Part shown: positions 45,103-52,161 of the stretch, piece by piece | How the letters are laid out: every line of letters begins with the position of its first letter | Position numbering within the stretch: position 1 is the first letter of the stretch | From: Chitinivibrio alkaliphilus ACht1 | Lineage (GTDB): Bacteria; Fibrobacterota; Chitinivibrionia; Chitinivibrionales; Chitinivibrionaceae | NCBI RefSeq assembly: GCF_000474745.1 | Contig: NZ_ASJR01000009.1 | Location: 1-64,000, forward strand | Direction of reading: 5' to 3' | DNA: 64,000 bases | Translations under genes and position numbers: made by a program | Notes under the pieces: model-generated | What the model was told of the DNA's origin: nothing | The model's database searches: none | The model's input: only the letters and a program-made list of their open reading frames with translations

Positions 45103-45402
45103 ATGACCGTGAGAAGTCAGCTGAAGACAGAGGAGTATCCTCCGTGCTATCAATGCATGATCATTCCCTTCCTGACACGAGCAATCTGCTCAAATACCTG
45201 GTGGACCCAAAGCAGTGGCGAGTCGTCCATGCTCTGGGGGGCATACGAATGGGTGTGCAAGAGTTGCGGGAACCGCAGTTGTGTGGTATGGGAAGATCGA
45301 GGAAGTAATTCCTCACTCTCCGATGAAAATGCTTGCAAAGAGCTGGGTTTCATTTTACCATGTGTGAGAATATCTTTTTTTGCAGGGGTATACACACCAT
45401 GA
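45103..45402 (+). CDS. Small zinc-ribbon protein at head of signalling operon
   Basis: 99 residues with two CxxC pairs, CYQC (about 15-18) and CKSC (about 54-57), spaced as in a zinc ribbon, plus WGAYEWVCKSCGNRSCVVWE around the second pair. I do not recognise a family. Evidence that it is real: GAGGTGA six bases before ATG, and a stop that overlaps the next gene's start as ATGA. Two other frames in this stretch also contain short open segments without good starts. It is the first gene of a five-gene operon, so a sensor or adaptor role is possible but not shown. Confidence 0.55.
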   Translation: MTVRSQLKTEEYPPCYQCMIIPFLTRAICSNTWWTQSSGESSMLWGAYEWVCKSCGNRSCVVWEDRGSNSSLSDENACKELGFILPCVRISFFAGVYTP

Positions 45403-46778
45403 ATGAGAAGTCTCGTATTGTACAGGAGCTTGCCTCTTTAGCTGCTTCCGGGGAGTTTCAGAGTTTTTACCAATCCGTTATTACGCAGTTGCCCCACACC
45501 CCGCCAGAGGTCGTTGAAGAAGTTGAGGTGGGCACGGTGCTTTCGCACTTTTCGGAAGATGAACAGCAGGCCATGCTTCGTGCCGTGGAGAATGTTTTTT
45601 CTGTACTGGTGCAATTTTATGGTTCTGAACACATTTCCGTGAAGGTTGCGGTGATTCGCCACATTGATACTCATCCCGACGCGGAGGCTCTTCCCCTATT
45701 TCAAGATCTTCTTGGAGATGATACAGAGTGTGATATTCTTATTACAAAGAAAATTGCGTCACGCAAAAGTGTAGATGCTTTTTCTACGCTTCTTGATATC
45801 ACGGGAAGTCCTAATGTATACGTACGTGATTTTGCGAAAACTCAGGTAAAAAGCACAATGAAAAAGGAGTATCATTCCTTGGTCAGTGCGCGTATAGAAG
45901 AACAGAAACATCGCCCCAATCAAGTTATTCCGCTCTTGGATATTGTTTCTGATTTAGGCATCGTTGACGCTGAGAAAACCGTAAGACGTATTGTACAAAG
46001 CGGGATTAAAAATCCGAATGTACGAGCCCTTGCTTATAAGTCATTAATTCGTCTCTCTCGGACGATGCATCATGGACTCATCCTTGATGGACTCTTTGAT
46101 ATTAGCGATGATGTTGCCTTTGCGGTTGCCCAAGGGGTTGAAGAGATTGACCATACACTCGTGACCGGGGTGGCAAATATGATATTGAGTTCTGTGTACT
46201 CTCCCCGTCGCCTTGCGGAAGTGCTTGTGTTTACAGATCAGTTGGAGTTCGTTGAGCGTCTTTATGAACATGCGTGCTTTCAAGAAGCCCTCAGTGACAT
46301 TCTCTCATACCAGGGGATGGAACAGTATCGGGAGAAGTATGAGGCTCGTTTGAATACAACCTTTCCCGTATGCACAAAACGTATTACCCATCGCAAATTG
46401 GCATGGGCGATAGATGACGAGCCTTTTATCCGCAAGCGGTATCTTCGTATGGGGGTTGGTCAGGGAATTCCCTTGCGGGTTTTTGAAGAACCGGAAAAGG
46501 CCTTGGATGCTTTGCAGGATGTTCGTCCCGATATTATTTTTGTAGATATGAATATGCCCACCATGAATGGTGTAGAGTTTACACGAAAGGTGCGGAATAT
46601 TGTCCATGACGGAGAAATTCCCGTCGTGTTAGTGACGACCCAGGATGATGTGCTTGAGGATACCATGGTTCAGGATAATCTTTTTCATACAATCATACAA
46701 AAACCTTTTGATGATGAAGAATTGCGTGACATACTCCGCCAAACGGGCACATCATCAATGACAGTAACAGGTAGGTAA
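45399..46778 (+). CDS. HEAT-repeat protein with C-terminal receiver domain
   Basis: 459 residues. About 1-330 are helical repeats of HEAT type (LRAVENVFSVLVQFYG, PNVRALAYKSLIRLSRTMHH). The C-terminal 120 residues are a receiver with acidic pair AIDDEP, phospho-acceptor Asp in IFVDMNMPTMNG, VLVTTQDD and Lys in IIQKPFDDEE. This order, protein-interaction repeats before a receiver, is unusual. The receiver is a plausible acceptor for the Hpt protein two genes downstream. The ATG at 45399 overlaps the zinc-ribbon stop; the frame open upstream to 45333 is ignored. Confidence 0.85.
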   Translation: MNEKSRIVQELASLAASGEFQSFYQSVITQLPHTPPEVVEEVEVGTVLSHFSEDEQQAMLRAVENVFSVLVQFYGSEHISVKVAVIRHIDTHPDAEALPLFQDLLGDDTECDILITKKIASRKSVDAFSTLLDITGSPNVYVRDFAKTQVKSTMKKEYHSLVSARIEEQKHRPNQVIPLLDIVSDLGIVDAEKTVRRIVQSGIKNPNVRALAYKSLIRLSRTMHHGLILDGLFDISDDVAFAVAQGVEEIDHTLVTGVANMILSSVYSPRRLAEVLVFTDQLEFVERLYEHACFQEALSDILSYQGMEQYREKYEARLNTTFPVCTKRITHRKLAWAIDDEPFIRKRYLRMGVGQGIPLRVFEEPEKALDALQDVRPDIIFVDMNMPTMNGVEFTRKVRNIVHDGEIPVVLVTTQDDVLEDTMVQDNLFHTIIQKPFDDEELRDILRQTGTSSMTVTGR

Positions 46779-46779
46779 T

Positions 46780-47058
46780 ATGGAAGCAGAATCAATTTAC
46801 ATTACAGAGGATATCGTTTCTTCCACCGTGGGTAATCTCCACGATGAGATTAGCGATATTATTGCGGATGGTGTAGAAAAAATTGTTTTAAATATGGAGG
46901 CTGTTGATATAATCGATTCCACAGGAATTGGGTTTATTATTAAAATACAAAACAGTTTGAAAAAGAATGGCGGAAGCCTTACCCTGGAGAATGTCAATTC
47001 GGACATTGTCAGAATGTTTAAGGTGATGCGCCTTGATAAACACATTCGGATTGTGTAA
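46780..47058 (+). CDS. STAS-domain anti-anti-sigma factor
   Basis: 92 residues, a single STAS domain like SpoIIAA/RsbV. The phosphorylatable serine is in IDSTGIGFIIKIQNSL. In its dephosphorylated form such a protein binds an anti-sigma kinase and releases the partner it held. Both the opposing enzymes, PP2C phosphatase and RsbW-like ATPase, are fused in the last gene of the operon. Confidence 0.9.
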   Translation: MEAESIYITEDIVSSTVGNLHDEISDIIADGVEKIVLNMEAVDIIDSTGIGFIIKIQNSLKKNGGSLTLENVNSDIVRMFKVMRLDKHIRIV

Positions 47059-47064
47059 ACCTCC

Positions 47065-47826
47065 ATGACTTTGGTGAGTGATGTAGAGGAGTTTCTACAA
47101 AGTACCGATGATAAGTTAGGGCGCATTCACGACCTTCTTTCGCAGCTGGAACACTGGATCGCGCAGTATCCCCATCGAGACCACTCCTGCCTTATCGAAG
47201 AGTTGTTTCGTGAGTTCCATAATATTAAAAGCATGGCCGCATTTTCAGGGTATCCTGAGATTGAAGAGATCTCACACTCCCTTGAAACCTTATTGGGGTT
47301 AGATAGAACGGGGCAGATATCTCTGAAAGAGCGGGAAATTGATCTTCTCTGTGAAGGGGTTTCCATAATGAGATCAATCCTCGATGATGAGGAGAGTATT
47401 GCCACATCCATCAAAACGTATCTGCATATCGTTGATGGATATGCTCATACCTCCACAGCCGGACTTATCACCATACCTCTTCCGCCGGACAATCGTAAAG
47501 AGTGGGTTTTATCGCGGGCTCTGTTCCGTCGTGCTCCTGAATTAGAGAAAAAAGCGGCAGAATACTATCTGCTTATGTACGATATGGTGCGAGATGTGCA
47601 GGAAAAAGGACTCTACCCCCACCGTCTCATAGAAGAGATTGCCGCCCTGTGTCATATTTTACATAGTGAGTTGGAAACCGAAGCCGTGGGTGATCTTACT
47701 GATGCGGGATTCTCCATGAGGCTCTATCTATTGTGCAGGACCTCCCTGCATCGTTCTATTCTTATGGAAGCACTTGATCTTACAGATGGGATGCTTCAAA
47801 AAATATCCACACCTTCAAATATATGA
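47065..47826 (+). CDS. Hpt-domain phosphotransfer protein
   Basis: 253 residues. The first 120 are a helical Hpt domain with the phospho-accepting His52 in REFHNIKSMAAFSG, matching the CheA P1/Hpt pattern HxxKS. The C-terminal half (about 140-253) is helical and unrecognised. No kinase ATPase domain is present. It lies between the STAS gene and a receiver-phosphatase gene and could shuttle phosphate between the two receivers in the operon. The histidine kinase must be elsewhere. Confidence 0.82.
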   Translation: MTLVSDVEEFLQSTDDKLGRIHDLLSQLEHWIAQYPHRDHSCLIEELFREFHNIKSMAAFSGYPEIEEISHSLETLLGLDRTGQISLKEREIDLLCEGVSIMRSILDDEESIATSIKTYLHIVDGYAHTSTAGLITIPLPPDNRKEWVLSRALFRRAPELEKKAAEYYLLMYDMVRDVQEKGLYPHRLIEEIAALCHILHSELETEAVGDLTDAGFSMRLYLLCRTSLHRSILMEALDLTDGMLQKISTPSNI

Positions 47827-47836
47827 GAGTTATTGT

Positions 47837-49396
47837 ATGAATCAAAAAGTCCTCGTTGTGGATGATCTACCGGTAAATACCCGTGTCTTGAGCTCAATTC
47901 TGCAAACCAATGGGTATGATGTTCAAGCGGCACACTCTGGGAAAGAAGCCGTAGAGTATGCTCAGAACAACACGTTCCACTGCATCCTTCTTGATATTGT
48001 CATGCCTGGAATGGATGGATTTGAGGTTATTCGCCGCTTAAAGGCCATTCCTGAGACTGCGGAAATCCCCGTCATCTTTATTACAGGTAAAGAGGGTGCT
48101 GAGTCTTTGGCTAAGGGCTTTGAACTGGGTGCCGTTGATTATATCACCAAACCCTTTAATAAGATAGAGGTGCTTGCTCGCTTGAAAGCGCATATTCGAC
48201 TCTACTCTACTTTACAATCCCTGGTTAATTCACAGGCAGATATTCTTACACAGATCCATGATGCACAAAATTCACTCTTAAAACAACCAGAAGATCTTGA
48301 AAGCGCCTGCTTTGCCGTTCTCTATGAGTCTCTTCACGCCGCAGGGGGAGACATTTACGATATTATACAAATTAATGATACCATGTACGGGTATTTTGTG
48401 GGGGACTTTGCCGGGCATAAAATTTCAACGGGGTTTCTTACTTCCTCGGTAAAGGCGCTTCTTCACCAGAATTGCAATGCCTACACCTCTCCTGTGGAGA
48501 GCATGCGCATGATTAACTCTGTCTTGGTGAAGCTGATGAACAGCGGCCAGTATATGACTGGATGTTATGCCTTGCTCGATAGGCTAAAATATAAACTGAC
48601 CGTGGTAAGCATGGGGCATCCTCCGCTCATATTCATTCCCCGCTACGGAAATGTCCGCGAGATTGGAAAAGGAGGAGATATCCTGGGGGTGTTTGATCAA
48701 GCAGTTTTCCGGAAAATTACCATTGATATGTATCCGGGAGATCGTGTATTGCTCTACACGGATGGCTTGATTGAGGGGGAGCGAGTGTGGAGCGCGGAAA
48801 TTCCCGAACTCGTATCTACGGTGCGAGCTCTTCGTACAATAGAGGACCGTGATACCTTTATTTCTCGTTTGTATGAAGCGACACAAGAGCAGCGTGGCGA
48901 AGTGGATGATGATGTGATGGTGCTGCTTGCGGACTTTCCCGGTACGCCACCAGATATGGATCGCTCAGAAGAGAATGGAGATATACACTACCGTTTCAGT
49001 GGGCTACGACGGTTTATCGATCCCATTATTGAGGCCTTGATAGCTGATACGTGCGAAATTGTTCCTGCGGGACACCAGTATGGGTTAAAACTTGTGTTGT
49101 ATGAAGCATTGGGTAATGCGGTTATTCATGGTGCTCGGGAGCAGGCTGAGAAAGATATTACCGTACGCCTTTCCATGAATGAAAAGAAGATTGAGGTTGA
49201 AATTGCTGACGGCGGGAGAGGCTTTGATTGGCAGGAGTATTGTGATGGCTTGCGTGATAGTTTTCATGATGAATACGACATGCCCCATCTGCAACTTTCC
49301 GGACGGGGCATAAAAACGTTTTGGGATTATGGGTACGACTTTACCTACAACGATCAAGGCAATACCGTAACCCTATGGAAGAGCTTTTCTTCCTAG
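47837..49396 (+). CDS. REC-PP2C-HATPase partner-switching protein
   Basis: 519 residues in three domains. REC (1-120): VLVVDDLPVN, Asp in ILLDIVMPGMDG, FITGKE, YITKPFNK. A SpoIIE/RsbU-type PP2C phosphatase (about 150-370) has metal ligands in GGDIYDI, VGDFAGHKISTGF, YTDGLIEGE and DDDVMVLLAD. A C-terminal RsbW-like ATPase (about 390-515) has EALGNAVIHGA, DGGRGFDW and LSGRGIKTF. Phosphatase and opposing kinase in one chain, both under a receiver, would set the phosphorylation of the STAS protein. ATG 47837 is chosen; the frame is open from 47774 inside the Hpt gene. Confidence 0.92.
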   Translation: MNQKVLVVDDLPVNTRVLSSILQTNGYDVQAAHSGKEAVEYAQNNTFHCILLDIVMPGMDGFEVIRRLKAIPETAEIPVIFITGKEGAESLAKGFELGAVDYITKPFNKIEVLARLKAHIRLYSTLQSLVNSQADILTQIHDAQNSLLKQPEDLESACFAVLYESLHAAGGDIYDIIQINDTMYGYFVGDFAGHKISTGFLTSSVKALLHQNCNAYTSPVESMRMINSVLVKLMNSGQYMTGCYALLDRLKYKLTVVSMGHPPLIFIPRYGNVREIGKGGDILGVFDQAVFRKITIDMYPGDRVLLYTDGLIEGERVWSAEIPELVSTVRALRTIEDRDTFISRLYEATQEQRGEVDDDVMVLLADFPGTPPDMDRSEENGDIHYRFSGLRRFIDPIIEALIADTCEIVPAGHQYGLKLVLYEALGNAVIHGAREQAEKDITVRLSMNEKKIEVEIADGGRGFDWQEYCDGLRDSFHDEYDMPHLQLSGRGIKTFWDYGYDFTYNDQGNTVTLWKSFSS

Positions 49397-49398
49397 GG

Positions 49399-49839
49399 TT
49401 ATACGTCAAACTCATCTGACATGTCTATTTCCGTTGTTTCCCCACCGGCTTTCATATCTTCAATCAAGTCTTCCCGACCGATATTTTTAAGATGGCGAAC
49501 CCGTCGATACTCGCTGCGATGTTTTGTGCAATATTTAGGGTATACGTACTGTCGTGGAAATATCTTAATCTCAAATTTTTCATTGCATCCATGGAGAGCA
49601 CAAGTTGACTCCATGGTCATGACTTCTGTATATGAATGTTTGATTGTTTGATTTTTCTTGTTAATATCTTCCGGGGCGGTACGCTTACGAATACGATATT
49701 TGTCTTTCCTGTGTTCTTCGCAATATTTTGAAATATGAATCCCGAAAAAAAGCTTGCCGCATACGTTGCCATCTTTATCTACGTATTGACATCGTTTCTC
49801 TCGACGCTTCTGTTTCCGTCTGTTTTTTGGTAACTGCAT
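49399..49839 (-). CDS. Tandem zinc-finger-like basic protein
   Basis: 146 residues, very basic. Two related modules are visible: C17-x9-C27-x12-C40-x2-H43 (ending KYCEEHR) and C80-x4-C85-x18-C104-x2-H107 (ending KYCTKHR). The shared KYCxxHR suggests an internal duplication of a Cys3His zinc site. RNA or DNA binding is plausible from charge, but I do not recognise a family. ATG 49839 follows GAGGTGA; an in-frame ATG at 49866 lacks a ribosome site. It converges on the signalling operon, ending two bases from it. Confidence 0.7.
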   Translation of the reverse strand: MQLPKNRRKQKRREKRCQYVDKDGNVCGKLFFGIHISKYCEEHRKDKYRIRKRTAPEDINKKNQTIKHSYTEVMTMESTCALHGCNEKFEIKIFPRQYVYPKYCTKHRSEYRRVRHLKNIGREDLIEDMKAGGETTEIDMSDEFDV

Positions 49840-50011
49840 ACATTCACCTCTGTAAGAAAAGTACACCTTAATATAACAAAAAAAGAGTGTTTTCCGACAG
49901 GTAAATAATCAGAGGTGCTCTGCAAGATCTACGGAATAAACAGCCCCACAGGCTTTTCGAACTCGGAGAAAGAATTGTTGTTGGTTTTCGCAATGGTAAC
50001 TTTTTTGTAAA

Positions 50012-50791
50012 CTATTCATCTATTCGTGCAAGTAACCGACGAATATTCTCTGCATACACTGTTGCCGGGTATCGCGACAGGGTGTACTGAAGTTGTTCCT
50101 TGGCTTTTGCGGTCTCTGAGAGTGCAAGATAGCACTGGGCAATACGAAAGGATGCCGCATCTCGTTTTGACGACTGGGGGGTTTTCTCCACTTGGGTATA
50201 CAGTGTAAGGGCCGTGTCGTAGCGCTTCAGCTGTCGGTGCGATTCCGCCTTCCAATAGAGTGCATCAGCCAAAAAGGAACTTTCGGGATATTTCTCCATA
50301 AAAATGTTCATTGTCTTGATCGTTTCTTCAAAAAAACCGGAACGATATTGATCAAGACCTCTACTGTAAAGGGGATATTCGTCACCTCCCAATATCGCCT
50401 GTAGAACTTCGGAGGTGGTAAATCCATCAGGACGTTTGGGTGATTCTTTTTTGGAGTGTACCTGTGGAAGAACGCGGATTGCCTGCACTTGTGAATATAG
50501 ATCGCGATAGGCTTGAATAAGAAGGGTTAGGCGAAGGCTCAATTCTTCAAGCTGTACCGGAGAGAGTTCGTCCTGCTGTATACGAAGTTGATCAAGGGCC
50601 TCTTCATGTGTATGAAGGCGTGTTTCTAGCTGACGTATATGGTCTTCTTGCAACTGTACTTTCTCAGTAAGAGCACGGGTTGCTTTCTTTTGTTCTTCCA
50701 GAGAATAAGAGTGGTTTTGTTTGTCTCTGTGCAGGGATTCGTGCCGCCCGCATGCAAAGAGAAAGAGACAGATGAGTACGACATATTTCAT
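50012..50791 (-). CDS. CpoB/YbgF-like TPR lipoprotein
   Basis: 259 residues. A lipoprotein signal (YVVLICLFLFACGR) precedes a coiled coil (about 25-105) and three TPR-like repeats at the C-terminus (YSRGLDQYRSGFFEETIKTM, ALYWKAESHRQLKRYDTA, AQCYLALSETAKAKEQ). This is the architecture of CpoB/YbgF, which coordinates PBP1B with the Tol-Pal system. No tol or pal gene lies nearby. GGAGG precedes the ATG. Confidence 0.8.
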   Translation of the reverse strand: MKYVVLICLFLFACGRHESLHRDKQNHSYSLEEQKKATRALTEKVQLQEDHIRQLETRLHTHEEALDQLRIQQDELSPVQLEELSLRLTLLIQAYRDLYSQVQAIRVLPQVHSKKESPKRPDGFTTSEVLQAILGGDEYPLYSRGLDQYRSGFFEETIKTMNIFMEKYPESSFLADALYWKAESHRQLKRYDTALTLYTQVEKTPQSSKRDAASFRIAQCYLALSETAKAKEQLQYTLSRYPATVYAENIRRLLARIDE

Positions 50792-50844
50792 AGGACCTCC
50801 ACTTATAGAGAAAGTATAGAATAGGAATTATGGTATGGCAACCC

Positions 50845-52050
50845 TTATGGTAGAATTATGGGAATTCCTTCCTGAATAATACACTCTACACCATTACTGC
50901 TTCGTATTGTGTCGGCCAGGGGTGTTTTTGTGAGCGGGTCGAGTCGTATTCCTGTGATGTCTGCCTGAAACCCTGGGGCAAGTTGTCCAAGAGTGGAGGC
51001 GCAACGGACAGCCTTTGCTGCATTTTGGGTAATCATTTGTAAGAGCGTTTGGGGAGACAGCCCCTCGTGGCATTGCGCAATGCAGTGGAGCTCATCGAGA
51101 ATATTTATTGTGGGTGAAAAAGCCGAATTACCAGTGCCTATGGTAAGGTTTATTCCATGTTTGAGAGCTGTTTCTATGGGGAATGCCGGAGCGTCAAACC
51201 GTTCTGCAAGGCGTGGTAGAAGCACTAAGGTGGTTTGCAAAGCCCGCAGGGAACCCAGTTCTGTACTGCTGAAGTAGTTTGGGTTTATGAGCATGGCTGA
51301 GCGGGGGATAAGGGCATTGCGAATGGCATAGGTGGCAGGGCTCTCCTTTTTCCCTCTAATTTTCCAGAGGCCAGCGCGAGAAAGATGGTCAAAATATGGC
51401 CCGCCCTGTTCTGTGAAAGCACCAAACTCTTCCGCCGTTTCACCAATGTAATGAACTAAGGGAATGTGCTGGGTTCGTACGCTGCGGATAATTGCTTTTA
51501 TATGGGAAAGAGCGTGGCTATGCAGTTTGCCCGGTGTTATCCCAAAATAGTGCTTTCCTGTAAGGGTGTGAATGTAGCGGGTGATCTCCTCTTCAGAGAG
51601 GAACCTACGATGTGCCATATTCTTGATATGGAAAAATCGGTGGGGAAGAGTATCGTAATCATCAGGGCAGGTCTTTTTTAACAGTTGTATGGAGGTGGTG
51701 ATGCCGTTTGAGAGAGACTCTTGTACGGCAAGGCGGGTTGCGCGTTGTCGTTGGTGGTGTGTAATCTCTTGACTCATGGCAGCAAGCCGGCTCTGAAATT
51801 CTGTAAAGGTACCCTCAAAGCGTGATTCTCGGTGGCGTAGCGACGCATCCTCAAAGGTTGTATATGCATTAATCATTCCCGGAATAAGAATCATATTACC
51901 AAGATTTTCAATGGCATCACCGGATTGACGAATGCCCGTACGGGGGCCAACATGGGTAATACGGTCGTTCACCACACGGAGTGCACCATGTGATATGAGT
52001 GTATCTCCCGTAAAAATCCATCGAGCAAAGTAGACAGTTCCTGTATTCAT
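50845..52050 (-). CDS. Amidohydrolase-fold protein lacking metal ligands (probable pseudoenzyme)
   Basis: 401 residues with the layout of SsnA/MtaD-type amidohydrolases: N-terminal beta sandwich, barrel starting ILIPGMINAYTTFED, and a C-terminal ending GFQADITGIRL. The metal ligands seem to be gone. HxH reads Y63-T-T65; the third His (normally HxAET) is Tyr in YIGETAEE; the fourth His is Asn in INPNYFSSTE; the Asp of GTDS is Gly in IGTGNSAFS. Catalysis is therefore unlikely unless another metal site is used. Full length and an intact frame argue against a decaying gene. It is divergent from the ABC-F gene. Confidence 0.72.
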   Translation of the reverse strand: MNTGTVYFARWIFTGDTLISHGALRVVNDRITHVGPRTGIRQSGDAIENLGNMILIPGMINAYTTFEDASLRHRESRFEGTFTEFQSRLAAMSQEITHHQRQRATRLAVQESLSNGITTSIQLLKKTCPDDYDTLPHRFFHIKNMAHRRFLSEEEITRYIHTLTGKHYFGITPGKLHSHALSHIKAIIRSVRTQHIPLVHYIGETAEEFGAFTEQGGPYFDHLSRAGLWKIRGKKESPATYAIRNALIPRSAMLINPNYFSSTELGSLRALQTTLVLLPRLAERFDAPAFPIETALKHGINLTIGTGNSAFSPTINILDELHCIAQCHEGLSPQTLLQMITQNAAKAVRCASTLGQLAPGFQADITGIRLDPLTKTPLADTIRSSNGVECIIQEGIPIILP

Positions 52051-52073
52051 ATCCCTATTCCTAAAGAAAGCTC

Positions 52074-52088
52074 TTGGCTAATGGCCAA
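52074..52088. promoter_or_regulatory. TTGGC-N5-GCCAA dyad between divergent genes
   Basis: A 5-bp perfect dyad in the region between the amidohydrolase-like and ABC-F genes. It could be an operator, but such short dyads arise by chance. Confidence 0.2.
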
Positions 52089-52161
52089 AATATGTTTTAT
52101 CCGCCAAGGAAAGCCCCATGTGGTGCATAGGCAAATATATTTTACGATACGGGGAGAATAG

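Noticed and set aside
45150-45320. A second open frame reading SNLLKYLVDPKQWRVVHALGG and a third reading VAGTAVVWYGKIEEV in the zinc-ribbon region
   Set aside because: The frames lack well-placed starts or stop after about 50 codons. The zinc-ribbon frame has a better ribosome site, CxxC pairs and an ATGA overlap with the next gene.
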